A program made the position numbers and the translations under genes. DNA of 64,000 nucleotides from Ilex aquifolium (lineage: Eukaryota; Streptophyta; Magnoliopsida; Aquifoliales; Aquifoliaceae): positions 29,610,001 to 29,674,000 of the forward strand of contig OX637394.1 in NCBI GenBank assembly GCA_951799425.1. Direction: 5' to 3'. The notes under the pieces are model-generated. The model had not been told where the DNA came from. It ran no database searches and saw nothing but the letters and a program-made list of their open reading frames with translations. Within the stretch, counting starts at the first letter, position 1; each line of letters starts with the position of its first letter. Below are positions 30,920 through 43,101 of the stretch, one piece after another.

Positions 30920-31962
30920 TCAATTCTGGCTTAATAACTTTAGCATTGGGCTACTTGGGTTCAGCAGGCAGTAATTTTTTTGTTTTGGACTCCATGCTTC
31001 AATGACTGACATCTCTATAGACTCATCATTATGTACAGACTCTAATGCATGTGATTCCTTCTTTATACACTCTTTCTCAAACAGACTCTGAGTTAAAAAC
31101 TCAGCATAGTTTACTTCACTCATCACCTCCTCTTCTCTGGGCTGTCTTGTCATGTTAAACACATTCAATTCCAAGGTCATATTTTCAAATGAAAGTTTGT
31201 TTCTATTTATTATCTTTCATATGAAAAACTGAAATCGCATACCGCTCTTGCTTTTGTTTTTCAATGTTGTGTTCTATGCGATGCAAGTTTTTTTCGTTAT
31301 AGAGGTCGTCATTTTCCTCTTCTTCCATAGGAGAAAGATTCAGATCTGGTAAAGTGTGAGTCCGACGAGTTGGGTTCGAGGTCGAGGTGGAAGGGCGGTC
31401 GATTCCACTCCTATAATTAATCAATGCATTTGATGTGGCAAGGAATTGTCGACCTAGAATGACATGAATGTATGTGGATGCATTCAGAATTGGTTGAGTG
31501 TCTAAGACAATGAAAAAAACCAGAAAATAGAATTTATCAACTTGAACTAACACATCCTCCACAATTCCTCATGGGGTTTTCGCAGATCAGTCTACCAATT
31601 GCAATGTGACATTGGTGGGTTTCAACTCACCCAACCTTAACTGTTTATAGACCGAGTCTGGAAACAAATTAACTCTGGCCACCAGATCAAGCAGGGCTTG
31701 CTCAATCCAGAAATTTTCGATTATGCATGGCACTGTTGGACTTTTAGGATCTTTCTACTTAAGACGGGCCTTGTGCTGGATGAGGGCACTAACCTGCACA
31801 GTTAAAAATGCTCTTTTATGTACATTGATCTTTTTTTTGACAATGCAAAGGTCCTTCAAAAACTTGGCTTAAGATGGGACTTGTTTGATTGCATCCAACA
31901 GGGGGATGTTAATCTTTACTTTCTTGAACAGTTCAAAGATCTCAGAATGATTGGCTGGAGTT
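30920..31962 (-). pseudogene. Athila protease region of element II, active site altered
   Basis: The frame 30920-31180 has MTLELNVFNMTRQPREEE; 31203-31562 has MEDVLVQVDKFYFLVFFIVLDTQPILNA. Upstream, near 31700, the active-site block reads EQALLDLVARVNLFPDSVY, where an intact relative (element V) has CDLGASINLIPLSIY: the Gly after Asp-Leu is Val and the Ser is Arg. The enzyme would cut the Gag-Pol polyprotein. A low-complexity insert-like stretch (SGIDRPSTSTSNPTRRTHT) at about 31400 is not seen in relatives. Confidence 0.75.
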
Positions 31963-33600
31963 TTAGGTTTCTTGACTGCTTGAGGAAAAGGTAACAGAAT
32001 AGGACATGAAGGTCCTTTTTCCTTTGGCAGTTCTGGTTCCTTTTTTAGTTACACGTTCAGACTCAACTAGTTCAGTTACTAGGATTGGCTTAGGGATTAA
32101 CATGTCGCTAATGGTTTGGTCAATTACCTTACCACTTCTTAGTGTGGTAATTGCTTGGACTTGACTTGGAGATGGTTCGGAAGACACAACATTGGCCTGG
32201 TTTTTGACTTTGTGGGGGTTTCGATTGAGATGGGAACTTTCCCTTCTATGACGTACTCAAGGACTGAGTTAATTTGGCTAGATGACTCTTGATATCTTCA
32301 ATACTCTGTGAGGTTTGAGCTTTAAAATCATTAAATGCATGGGTATGCTGAGTATTGAAACTCATCTGACTCTGTATGAACTGATTCATGGTATCCTATA
32401 GACTCCTTTTATGTGGGGGTTGATATGACTACTGAGTTTGGGGTTGATCTAAAGGTGGACCTTGTGGTTGACCCATTGGCTGTGTGTTTTTCCAACTGAA
32501 ATGCAGGTGATTTCGCCACCCTGGGTTATAGGTTTCGGAATAAGGATTGAAATATGGATTGTTAAAGTTGGAAATGGCATTGGAGTGTTCCATTAAGACT
32601 TCTTTGAATGCAGGAATGGTTGGACATTCCCCCGTGGGATGTCCTGAAAATGCACAGATTTCACATGACTGCTCAGTGGTGGACACTACAGACACTTCCT
32701 TCATTTTTTTTCATTTCTAAAGCTTCTAACTTTTGGGACAAAGTAGCCATTTTGACCATTAAGCCATCATCCTCTTTTAGCTCATACTTCCCTCCTTGGG
32801 ATGTAGATGGCTTGGATTCAACGTTGTTTGGAGAGGCCGAGTCCCACATTTGGGAACTCTCAGAAATGGTATCGAAGAACTCGAATGCCACCTCTGGACT
32901 TTTGTTCATAAACTCTCCCTAGGACATCATTTCAACAAACTGATGTAATGCAGACGGAAGGGCATCATAGAAATAACCTACAAGAGTCCAATTCTCAAAT
33001 GCAAGATGCATGCAAGATTGGAGAAAATCCTTAAATCTCTCCCAACATTGATAAAAAGTTTCCACTTCTTTTAGAGAAAAAATCATGATTTGACATCTCA
33101 ATGCATTGGTACGATGCACAGGAAAAAACTTTTTGAAAAATTCAGTTTGCAACACTTGCCAACTCGGAATAGACTGGGCTTTTAAAAAATTTAGCCACTG
33201 TTTAGCTTTGACCTTCAAAGAGAAAGGAAAAAGTTTCAATGGGCCATTTCATAATTATCTTTCAAGGCTCCACAGACTTCTTCAAATTCTTTAACATGCA
33301 GGTATGGGTTTTCAGACTCCAGACCATGAAATTGTGGTATCAACTGTATTGCCCCTCCATACTGCCTTAATTGTGGTATTAGCAAAACATGACGGGACAC
33401 TAGTGCATGTGGCAGATACTCTCTTAATGGTCAGACATTCTGGACTACCTCCTGTTCACGTGGATTATTGTGTGCGATGCTTAATTCAAATGATGTTTGT
33501 GACGAAGATGCAAATGAAGGAGATGAAGGATTAGACTGATTTACAAACCCTACTAATGACTTAACAGACATAAACTGTGAAAATGAAATAGGTAATATAT
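31963..33600 (-). pseudogene. Athila gag of element II
   Basis: Minus-strand frames in order: residues like ENPYLHVKEFEEVCGAL (33240-33330), 32919-33239 with KAKQWLNFLKAQSIPSW and TFYQCWERFKDFLQSC, 32673-32909 with EFFDTISESSQMWDSAS, and 32429-32704 with the zinc knuckle CEICAFSGHPTGEC and the Athila hallmark YNPGWRNHLHFSW. The end, 31963-32187, has ITTLRSGKVIDQT. It would form the particle shell. At least four breaks. Confidence 0.85.
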
Positions 33601-33657
33601 ATACATATAATACAAACTAAATAACTTCCCTGTTCGATTTTGAAATCACCGTAACTA

Positions 33658-33673
33658 CCCGGTAACGACGCCA
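33658..33673 (-). promoter_or_regulatory. Primer binding site of element II (decayed)
   Basis: On the minus strand, TGGCGTCGTTACCGGG lies 7 bp after the 5' LTR end. It matches the Athila primer motif TGGCGCCGTTGCCGG seen in element V apart from changes at CpG positions, so probably the Asp-tRNA type primer site decayed by deamination. Confidence 0.8.
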
Positions 33674-33680
33674 GAAATCT

Positions 33681-35364
33681 TGACTCACAATTGGCCTGAA
33701 TAGTGACATACAACCAAGTATAAGTTGTCAAATTGCAATATAATACTCGGTTTAAGTCTGAGGTCGAACCCACGGGGAGCTAATCTTGGAAATCAATATA
33801 GAAATGGTGAAGTTGTTACAGAAGAAATAGCTTGTGGAGTGAGCTTAGAACAACTTAATTAAAACTGAGGAAATGCAATAATTAAAAGATATGAAATGCG
33901 ATAATTAAAAGATACCCTTCGGTTCAGGGATTCCATATGCATTATATTGGTTAAGTACTGGAAATGCCACCTTACAGCAATTAACCTCCATTTTATTGGA
34001 AAGTCAACCAGTAGGTATGATGTATGTTAAATCATATCCCGTAACTGATTAGGTTAGCCGACAGGTATATTTCTATGCAACAGTTAAATAACCCAAGTAA
34101 ACAAGAAGGTAAGCCATTCAGGAGGAATACTTTTATTACTCAATCGACATATCTATACCATGCAACAGTTAAACAACTATAGTAGACCAGAAGGCAAGCC
34201 ATTCAGGAGGAATACTACAGTTATTCATCCGGCAGGTTGATGATTCACTGATGATGAGATTCCAGTTTACGCATTGAATCAAAAACATTAGTTATGCCGA
34301 GACTTAACCCATCTATAACCAATCAATCGACTATTACGTAATGTCTAATCGCGTACATCACTGTATCATGCATGAAATACATAACTAGTAGATAGTATGG
34401 TATATAGCATTAGGTACCGTTCGGTGTTCATAACCATGAGCATATTATAAATGTAACCATCCATCAACAAGGGAGGTATATATAACAATAAAGCATAGTT
34501 ATAACATCAGCATTTCCATAACTTAAACAATATCTTACATATGTTCACCCTTCACCAAATGGTAAAAGTCCCCATTGCTACAGACAAGCAAGAGGTGCGA
34601 AACAGTTCCATTACAATACAAAATAAAACACAGGCACTCCTTTCCCGAGGAATAGTTGAAACACGATCACTCTTAATACCGATTAAGGCACAAAAGTGAG
34701 AGATGTTCAACCCTCTAAGTAGAAAGGACTAACATAAATGTAGAAGAAACAAAAATATGCCTGGAAAGTAGGCTGGAAAGCTGGCTAGAAGTGGTTCGGC
34801 GGGGCTTCGCTTCACTGTTTTTGACTTTCTCTCATTCACTGACTGTATTTGACTCTCTCTGAATATCCCTGACTCTCCAGACTTCCTTCCACTCTCTCTC
34901 GCTTTCTCTCTGATGGAATAATGGAAATGAAACTAACAAGGCCTATTTATAAGCACTGGAGGGGTAGACTGAGGTGGTTGAGCAAGGGCTGGCCGATAGG
35001 ATCCTCCTGCTACAGCTGCTGACCAATGGGATAAGACCAAGGACTTGACGCGGTTTGTTGACCGTCCGGACACCACCACCAGCAGTTCGGACGGTGGCAA
35101 TCCACTGTTTTTTGCATGCTGGTTCCTTGGTTTCTATGATATTGATTTTACACTTTGATCCCCTTCTGTTTTAAGTTTTGACAGTTAGCTCCCCTTGGCT
35201 TTGTAGCATTTATGCACAAAACCCTAAAAAAATACAATATTTAACGCATTAACCATAATTTACGCACTAACCCTAATTTCACCTACTTTGACTCTTTTAA
35301 CTCATTTAACTAACACAATTAACCTAGTAATCCAATTCAATCATGCACTAATTAGGGTTAATCA
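33681..35364 (-). repeat. 5' LTR of element II
   Basis: On the minus strand it runs from TGATTAACCCTAATTAG (35364) to GAGTCA (33681), 1684 bp. The same LTR family makes up 9974-10722 and 10723-12170. TATA-like TTATAAATAGGCC lies near 34950. The short frames inside are not genes. Confidence 0.88.
35061..35096. repeat. Palindromic cluster, CCGTCCGGAC type (LTR of element II)
   Basis: ACCGTCCGGAC and GTTCGGACGGT face each other across a CACCACCACCAGCA spacer, each centred on CCGG/TCGGA and together able to form a hairpin. It lies about 110 bp upstream of the TATA box near 34950 in the minus-strand sense. Confidence 0.75.
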
Positions 35365-35472
35365 GTATACACAAAAAAAATGTATAAAACAACACAATAT
35401 ATAGAAAAGTAAAACTCTCTTAACTTTTTACTTTCACACACCATAGGTTCCCTAGGAACGACGCCAAAAATG
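35365..35472 (-). other. Leader and primer site of Athila element III
   Basis: On the minus strand, TGGCGTCGTTCCTAGGG (35465-35449) follows the LTR end at 35473 and matches the Athila primer motif with changes at CpG positions. The short leader (35365-35449) is where element II inserted. The internal region of element III is not visible in the window. Confidence 0.7.
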
Positions 35473-36064
35473 TGACTTGATCCGAAATGTGTACACCCAA
35501 ATGCAGGTGTTCAAGTTGTAGTTATAATTTGGTTAAGTCCGAAGTTGAATCCACAGGAAATTAACGTTGGTGTTCGAAGTTAAGATCAACCGAGATGAAG
35601 GTGAATGGAAATCCAGTATTTAGAAGTTGAGATGGTGATGGAATTTTCTAAACAAAATATTAAGATTCTTGAAATGGAAATAAAATCTACTCTTTAGTTC
35701 GAGGATCTGAACATGTGCAGATGTGTTTGGGTGCAATATTTGTGCCATGTTAATTACTCAATTAACCTCTACATCAATAGCAAGTTAATTGGAGGATAAA
35801 GTTGAACGTGTGGATTAAGAGCATAGCTTCGATGTCTCTGGAGAAAATCATAATAATTGCTTATGTCGAGACTTAACCCGCATATAATCAATCAAATAAC
35901 TCCACCAAGCATCCAACAATAGTTAGGTTATTCAACCATAAATTAACGCACAATGTAAATGAAGATTGAAAGTTGCCATAAAGACCTAGCTTGGGTACTT
36001 GAAGGGAACCGTTAGAATCACCTATGCCAAGACTTAACTTTTCTATAGGTGATTCTAGCTTGGC
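35473..36064 (-). repeat. 5' LTR of element III, 3' part only
   Basis: Reads CGGATCAAGTCA at its minus-strand end and is collinear with the LTR of element IV (53860 onwards): shared blocks include GTACACCCAA, GTTCAAGTTGTAGT-like, CCTATGCCAAG and the CGAGGATCTG block. It is cut at 36064 by LTR sequence of family E. The frame 35888-36106 is not a gene. Confidence 0.75.
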
Positions 36065-36313
36065 TGTGACGCCCCAAAATCCGGGGGTCCGTTGATCACC
36101 CATCAACCCGCGGAATGCCTGTGGATATCGTGTAACTCGATATCACACCGTTATGTCCCATTTACCGGGATCCCTAATTTAAAAAAAATCCGGGCAGAGT
36201 CTCCTTTGTACGGGAAGCTCTACCCAAAACCCAACCTGTGCAATATATAATCATATGACCCATCCGAGGCCCAATATAAAATAATGACCACAACGGGTCC
36301 ATTTATGCATACT
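36065..36313 (-). repeat. E-family LTR fragment
   Basis: TGTGACGCCCCAAAATCCGG and the next 240 bp are the reverse complement of the end of solo LTR E (8640-8864). It is followed at 36314 by a second start of the same type, so two E-family LTRs are stacked. Confidence 0.75.
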
Positions 36314-38752
36314 TGTGATGCCCCTAAAACCGGGGGTTCCTATGTTAATGTACGAAGTGTGACATTGGTGTGTAAAAGTGTAACATGGCGTATAAAAGTG
36401 TAACATGGCCTGTAAAAGTGTAACATATAAACACATCACACCTATGCATCAAGCATAGTTAATATAAGTTCAATTTACAGCTCTTTACATAAAAGTTACA
36501 TGCCAAAACTAGTTTGCTCCAAAAGGTTTACAAAAAGAGTTATAAAAGCCACAAGTTGGCTTTCTTCACCCTTGCGGCCCGGAATGAGAGCCGTCCACCG
36601 GCGTATATCGCACACCTGAAATATTTTCCCGTATAGGGTGAGCTACACCCAGTAGAGTAATTCCTACAGAGGCTACTCCCCACCCCTAGATGCATATGAA
36701 ATGTGCACATGCAATTAATCATTCAAAACATTTCAATCAAGAATATGCATTCAATGATAGGAATCCTATGCCATGCCATGAAATGAGATGAAACTCACTC
36801 ATGCAACTTCAACCCGAGTCCTCACCGACTCCCACAACACAATGCAATGCACATGTGTAATAAACCCGTCTTATGAAGGAAAATACATCCAATGACCGTT
36901 TGAACTAAAATCATGTGTTTTATAAAATCAAATCATTGTTGGATGCTACCCATTGAATGAGTGTTTTTAGATAACAAAATCTTGTGTCTTCCTGGGCAAC
37001 AGATTTTGGAATCACACCGCCGACTCCGTGGGCCTAACTTACACTTTTCTAGAATTTCACCGCCGGAAAGTGTATAAACCAAGTGGCCGGGTTTTGCACC
37101 CGAGGGAGAGTCTAGCCCTGCTTGCTATACCCGACACAAGTTTTTCTTATGCATGAAACCGTGCAACTCAGCCGGATCTTCGATCCACCTTTCCCGAGTT
37201 CACATATCAACCACCAAGAATGGTGTTTGATCAACCATGCACCCACACACCCACACTCATGACTTATGCCCATGAATATGATGCCCACTCACACACACAC
37301 TCATGCCTTATACCCATGAATGTGACGCCTTTATGCATATGCAATGTAATGAACATTTGCAATACCAATGTCGTGTTCCATATGTGATAAATGTCATATG
37401 GACAATTTGAACCACATATATAAACATATCCATGACAATTTATATCATGAGCATATAAATACCATAATTTCACCCCCATGTCAATACATTCTTAAACATA
37501 TATCAACAACACACTTTAATCTCACATAAGCATTTAGCAAATTCCATCAAGGCAACAAGTCATGTTATCACATAACAATGCCCACATAATATCAAGTTTC
37601 AAGAAAAATTACATAAGTAACTTCCATATACAAAACTTTAACTAGAAATTTGTCCAAGCCAAATCTATTCTCAAATCCTCACTTTCATAACGGCTCTAAA
37701 ACAGCCCGTAAAATGGCCTAAAAACAGTCCATGAATTCAACCCAAAACAGTCCATAAACAGTCCCAAATTCAGCCCCTAAAACAGGCCATAATCAGTCCC
37801 AAATTCAGCCACTAAACAGCCCTTAAAACAGGCCATAATCAGTCCCAAATTCAGCCACAAAATAGCCTGCTAAACCGACATAAAATAGTCCGCCAATTAG
37901 GCATAAAACAGTCCGCCAATTAGGCATAAAACAGCCCCTAAAACAGTCTATAAATAGCCATATTTCAATCCAAAATACAGCCATGTTTCAGTCAACAAAA
38001 CACCCCTTAAGGTAGGAGTAAAACCCAAGTAGGAAGTACCCTACCTCTTGTAGCGTAGATTGAAGTGTGGAGACTTCAAGAACAACAAAACCAACCCAAA
38101 ACCTTGATTTTTCCCCAAAGACTCATCTTGGATCTTCGGTGAAATCTCTTGTTCTTGGTACATACGCGTAGCCCTCGTTGAGGAGATGAACTTTGCCTCT
38201 TGGATCGACGGATTCCGACCGACGGAACTCCTTAGATCGGACGGAGAAGCTTGAAGTTTGATTTTTTCTTTTTCTCTTTTCTCTCCTCTCTCCCTATGGC
38301 CGGCCAAGAGGTTGAATAATGTGTGAAATATCTGATTTTTCAGATATTTGTCCCTATTTATACCCCCTTAATGTGCGGTCCAAACTGCACCGCATGTTTA
38401 CTACTTCCGGGTGCGTTTTTCGTCCCGAAACGATTCATTATATCTCGGATTAAGTTTAAATTGATTTTATTTGAACTTTAACTTAATTTTAGGGAAATTA
38501 TATAAAATCCATTATTGGGGATCTTTAAAATGTCAGTTGCCACGCAGTCGCCTCGAACGATGTGTAAAAATCTGACTATCTCGGAATTCGACGAAATTTG
38601 ACAGGGTGACTACATTTTACGATACGAATCCAATGGTGAACTCCGTTTCCCCATCCGAGCTCTATAACATGAGCATTTTAAATACGCATAAGGGTGACAA
38701 ATTACCATTTTGACCTTTTTCAGAAAAAGTTCAAATTTGCCAGGGTTTTACA
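36314..38752 (-). repeat. E-family LTR, minus strand
   Basis: From TGTGATGCCCCTAAAACCGG to GGGTTTTACA. The right part (38460-38752) is the clear reverse complement of the beginning of LTR E (6459-6760), and a TATA-like TATAAATAGGGAC lies near 38358. The flanks ATACT (left) and AATTG (right) do not match, so no target duplication is seen. A 20-bp direct repeat (TGTAAAAGTGTAACATGGCG, three units) lies at 36371-36427, and a run of CAGTCC/CAGCCC repeats at about 37690-37990. The frame 38041-38307 corresponds to the equally unconserved 6817-7155. Confidence 0.75.
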
Positions 38753-39090
38753 AATTGTGCTACTAATCAATGTTGCTCTGCAACTGACTAAGTGCTAGGT
38801 GAATGACTATCCACTAATCCAATGTAGTTGTCGGAGGTATCCAAATGAGTGGGGTGTGTAAGGTATAACCTCACGCCTGCCTCGACGGTGGTGGATGACT
38901 CGTGTACTAGGCTCTGCAGATGTCGTACCATGAATCTCAGCCTCAATCTCATCATCCTCTACCTCTACCTCTACCTCTACCTCTACCTCCATAGGGTCAC
39001 GCACATATTGAAAGTCAAAATTAACCCTTCTAGGTCCTCGACAGAAACCGTGGACATATTGATACAGATCTCAAGATTTTTCACTTAATC
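38753..39090 (-). other. Unidentified segment with acidic frame and hexanucleotide repeat
   Basis: A minus-strand frame, 38807-39004, encodes a VEVEVEVEVEDDEIEAE run produced by a CTACCT hexanucleotide repeat (38955-38990), then RVIHHRRGRREVIPY. It lies downstream of the copia gag remnant but does not look like that gag continuing. I do not recognise it; it may be a piece of another element. Confidence 0.35.
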
Positions 39091-39641
39091 GTGGCATCGT
39101 CGATTTTGGTACCTAATGCAAAATAAGAATTAATAACATCACACAATTTGGCATAAAAATCACCAAAAGTTTCTTCTTCTTACATCCTCAATATCCCAAA
39201 TTGTGAGGTGCACCTTTGGAGACAGAATATCTTGACCATTGTAGTTCCTTCATGTGAACCCATAAGAATATGGCATGCCTCGTTTCAAGTCTCATAATTA
39301 GCGATCATTCGAAACTCGTTTGGTGTTATGACATTGAATATCGAATTCAAGCCTTTCAAGTTCCACCTTGCCGATTCGATCTCGGTCTTTGACCAAGTCG
39401 TTGGGGATTTCAATTCAACCACCGCTTCACCACCATCAACTTGTGTGGTGGCGGTTGAAGGGATCCAACCCTCTTGCACGCTTAACCATGCTCTCTCATC
39501 AATTGATTTCATGCGAGCTTTGCAATATGCAAAGTTCAAACCATCAAAGAGGCGGTCATGCAATTGATCCACATTCCATTTGAAATAATAGATCTCTTGA
39601 AGGTAACCTAGGCAGTAAGCAAATAAACAAGATATGCCTAC
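39091..39641 (-). pseudogene. Copia gag (UBN2 type), degraded
   Basis: On the minus strand the frame 39285-39692 contains LFDGLNFAYCKARMKSIDER, VWLSVEEGW-like AWLSVQEGWIPS, TTWSKTEIESARWNLKGLNS and NVITPNEFRMIANYET, the conserved N-terminal half of copia gag. A frameshift follows, after which FGDFYAKLCDV-like and LGTKI residues can be traced to about 39100. Gag forms the particle. The protease to RNase H portion of this element is absent. The sequence before LFDG runs into LTR sequence with no recognisable primer site, so the 5' leader was deleted. Confidence 0.75.
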
Positions 39642-40178
39642 TGATGTGAAACCCGCCAAAATAACGAGATCCAACAACGAAAAGGAACCCAAGATCGTTC
39701 TACGATCAGATTTGAATGATAGACCTCGACCCGTTGTTTATGACAAACAAGAACCTTGGTATATATGACCTCGACCTGCTTTTTTGTGTGAAACAAGAAC
39801 CTTGGTATAAAGGAAGACGCCACAAACGGTGGTGGAAATTCCGTTTGATAAGTTGCTGGTGAATTCCACGGGAAATCCCGATAAGTTCGAATAGTTCTTC
39901 AAAGAACCGCAGAGAAAATACTCTCCAATTTTGCTGAATAATGATCTACCTTTTCATTGATGTAGACGCTTATTTATAGGCTGGCCATTACAAAGAAAAT
40001 TCCTAAAAATCCTAATCTGCTAAGGAAACAAATCCTAATCTACTAAGGAAACAAATCCTAATCTACTAAACAAACAAATCATAATCTGCTAAGGAAACAA
40101 ATCCTAATCTACTAAAGAAACAAATCCTATTCTACTAAGGAAACAAATCCTAGTAGGAGTTTATATTTTGACAATCCA
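39642..40178 (-). repeat. Copia LTR (minus) with 23-bp minisatellite
   Basis: On the minus strand it runs from TGGATTGTCAAAATATAAAC (40178) to GGGTTTCACATCA (39642); 54765-55207 is a plus-strand copy. A 23-bp unit, CTAAGGAAACAAATCCTAAT plus CTA, repeats about six times at 40018-40156, whereas the other copy has about two. No matching 5-bp flanks (CCTAC, AAAAT), so it may be the 5' LTR of the adjoining gag rather than a solo LTR. Confidence 0.75.
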
Positions 40179-40452
40179 AAAATATGATCTATTTCCAGAA
40201 ATTCTAGAAATTACAAAATACCCTAACTCTAAAAAATATTAAATGGACATATAAAATACTAATACTAGCAAATTGACTTAAAATAAGAATCAAAATACAA
40301 TAATGCAAGGTTCCATATGAATCTTTGTCTTGATGGAAAGCCAATTCCATTATCTTTCACATCTTCGAATATGTGTTTCCTTGAACATCTTATGGATTGC
40401 ATCACCTACTTAGTGTCTTACGCTCTCAGGGAAACCACGCTCTGATACTATT
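40179..40452 (-). other. Copia leader with initiator-Met primer site
   Basis: On the minus strand, TAGTATCAGAGC (40449-40438) differs from the standard initiator-Met primer TGGTATCAGAGC at one position and lies next to an LTR end (GGAGCCACA). The remaining leader has no protein and is interrupted by the LTR at 39642-40178. Confidence 0.65.
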
Positions 40453-41980
40453 TGTGGCTCCGAGAAGGGGAACCCGATGTGGATCTTCTCGCTCTCTTAC
40501 ACATGTGGAGACCAAGACACTTAGCCTAGAGGGGGGATGAATAGGTTTTTCCATTTTAGTCCAAATTAAAGCCTATATCTACTACAATTACCTCTTCTCA
40601 CAAATGTATATAGCAATGAATTTGAGAAGTCCTTTAATCACCACAAACCCTTTGAACCATGATGATTGATTTTAATTAATTTTGCAATTAATTAACTTAA
40701 GTCAATCTCATGGTGAACCCAACTAACCCATAAACCTAATTGCACAATTATGGATTATATGAAATCTAACAATCGAAATATCAAGCACATAGTGCACGTG
40801 TGCACTCACAATTGCAAGTGTGTACAATAAACAATAAGAGACAAGCAATTTGGTGACGCAAAAAACCCTCCTTGGGAAAAACCACAGGGACCCACTCAGG
40901 ATTCACCCAAGCCTAATCCACTATGTACCAAGTCAACATACAAGTACTCGAGTCCTATACCTCAACCAATACCCATGGCTAGATGCTCCTTTCCTTGCTG
41001 TGTATCTGCCCCGAAACTCGCTCTTCAACGTCTGGTGTTGCTTTACTTGGACATCACCGCCGCACGATTCGTCTAGGCCTCGAGTGATTATGGGTACACC
41101 AACAATCCTTGGTGTTCACACACCATTGTGTTTGTTCACCAACAAACTCTTCTACTCCAAGTTGTGAGGATGGAAAGAATAACTATTGGTAGCCTTTGGA
41201 TTCTTAGGGATCTAGGTTGTGGTGGAAGCTGTCAATGTTGAAAAATAGATTTCTTCTTGAAAAATCTCTCTAAAGGCTCTCTCAAGGATTTTTCAAGATG
41301 TGGAAAAGGCACTCCATATTTATAGGTCTGGAATATGGATAGTCTTAGTAAATAAGAAAACTCAGATTTGCGAATGACCGCTCGATTGATGGGAGGGCGG
41401 ACATAGGGTAGTTGTCGCTGGAGTGAACACTGTATTTCAAACACGACTAAGACAAGCATCGCTCGAGCAACCATAGGCATAGCTCGAGCAACCTTGGAGA
41501 CCGCTTGAGCGAAATCATACAGCGAGCCCTCTACTACTTTTCGTGGCCTTTTTCCCTTTTCCTCCTAAGTCATCACAAGATCCCTACATGTTTTTTAAGC
41601 CTAAAACTATGCAACAACTTGTCTTCTTGAGCACTAAAGGGTGTTGTTCAAAGAGGGGACCGATTGTGACTCAAACTATGTTTTCATTTTTGAAAGTTGG
41701 TTTAGAAAAACTTTTCTTTGAAAATCCCTAGGAGTCATAATCGAATCGCTTCCAATTCCCTTTTTCATCCTAAGGTAAAAATAACTAGGGGGTCATCTTA
41801 GGTGTCTAGTTCATTACTTTTATCTTAAGCAAGAAGGTGCATAGAAGGTTGAATGATGTTGCTTTGAAGTTTGATCTCCTCCCTTCAATGTCGCTTTCGG
41901 ATCTTCAACTTGATAGCATCATGACCATGGAAGTGGTTGAGATTTTACAATGGACTCCACGAAATTAGCCAATTATAAAA
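40453..41980 (-). repeat. Copia LTR (minus), right boundary uncertain
   Basis: Its minus-strand end, CTCGGAGCCACA, abuts the primer site. A TATAAATATGG box lies near 41324, with a palindrome array upstream of it (41378-41511). The block CTAGAGGGGGGATGAATAGG at about 40530 resembles sequence often seen at copia LTR ends. I could not locate the outer TG end; 41980 is where Athila sequence starts. Frames 40850-41167 and 41232-41480 show no known protein. Confidence 0.6.
41378..41511. repeat. Palindrome array, GCTCGAGC type (copia LTR)
   Basis: Perfect GCTCGAGC at 41461-41468 and 41482-41489, with related CGCTCGAT at 41379 and CGCTTGAGCG at 41502-41511. In the minus-strand sense it starts about 55 bp upstream of the TATA box near 41324. 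Confidence 0.85.
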
Positions 41981-41984
41981 CATG

Positions 41985-42137
41985 ATCTAACAATTAGCAT
42001 AATATATCACATAAGGCTTTTTATCCTTTCTTTGGCCTAACATTGCTCCTACCGTATATACACTCGCATCACACATTAATTCCAAGGCTAGGGACCAGTC
42101 AGGGTGACAACATAATAGGAGCAGAAAACAACATAAC
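41985..42137 (-). pseudogene. Athila RNase H fragment
   Basis: The minus strand encodes SPDWSLALELMCDAS, VYTVGAMLGQRKDKKPYVIY, the start of the Athila RNase H. It is an isolated piece of about 150 bp, cut on one side by copia sequence and on the other by LTR F. Confidence 0.7.
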
Positions 42138-43101
42138 TGATGAATAGCTAAAATTAGCACCTTAATATGCTTTTAGAAGACTAATTATGTTTTGATGGAG
42201 TTTAAATGATGACATTTTAGGACAAAGTTGCACAAAAACCTAAAGTCAATGGATACCAAACTTTCATGCAACACCCATGTGTTCTGGAAGAAAATTGGAG
42301 AAGTTTGAAGCAAAAGGCATCAATGTTCGAACTCCAATCAACGATCGAATGCCCATCTAGAAATAATTGAGGGCCCCTGGAAGAGTGCTACGAAGATGGC
42401 ATATGGCGTGTTGCAGTTTTTCTCACAAAAGAATGAGAGCTACTTGAGTACAACGTTCTAACTCCAATCAACGTTCGAACGTCATCTTGAATTATTTGAG
42501 GACCAGAATGCCAGGGTGATGAGAAAGCGCTTTGCGATCTACTGTGGGTGACAAGAGCCACTTGAGTTCCACGTTCAAACTCCATTAAGCATTCGAACGC
42601 CCATAATAGAAGACAGGAGTCAATGTTCGAACGCCAACTAACATTCGAACGTACTCCCCAGACAGAATACAGAGTGGTTGATTTTCTATCCGGACCTTGG
42701 AGCATTCATTTGGACTTTGAGGACTTTCAACTATTCCCTTACTCTCCTCTACCCCCTCCTCCTTGCCTATAAATACCTTCTTTGTGGGAGCTTCAAGGGC
42801 ATGCACACTTGCACTTAGACTTACACTTACTTAGACTTAGAAATAGATAGACATACATAGAGAGAGATAGGGGGAGATAGATCATCTTTTGTTTGGGGAG
42901 GAAACCCTCCAAAAGTGACTATCTTTCTTCTACTTTCATTATTAGTTTCATTTGCTTCCATTGTTTGAGCTTCCTTCTTCCCTTAGAGGTGGGAAACTCT
43001 TCCACTTTTCTAATCATTACCAAAGCCGTGAAGGGTGGAAAGTGATTCACTCATTCTTCGTCGAAGATAGACTCATTGTGTAGTGTGTTTTACCTTGCAA
43101 C
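42138..43101 (+). repeat. LTR F (element IV family), first ~960 bp
   Basis: Starts TGATGAATAGCTAAAATTAG. Its beginning is the reverse complement of 43418-43676 and the rest is homologous to 55208-55885. It contains several TTCGAA-centred palindromes (about 42316-42650) and TATAAATA at 42768-42775. It breaks off after TTTTACCTTGCAAC. Frames on the minus strand at 42388-42806 are not genes. Confidence 0.8.

Larger units (their letters stand above)
26385..35364 (-). mobile_element. Athila element II, 3' end missing
   Basis: On the minus strand: 5' LTR (33681-35364), primer site, gag, protease, RT, RNase H, integrase, two small ORFs and the N-terminal part of a 3' ORF, cut at 26385 by LTR J2. 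The rest of the 3' ORF, the polypurine tract and the 3' LTR are absent. It was inserted into the leader of element III: bases beyond 35364 (GTATACAC...) lead into a second primer site and LTR. All genes have stops or frameshifts. Confidence 0.88.

Noticed and set aside
38807..39004. Acidic ORF with VE repeats as a host gene
   Set aside because: The VE repeat is produced by a hexanucleotide microsatellite; no domain is recognised and the surroundings are transposon remnants.
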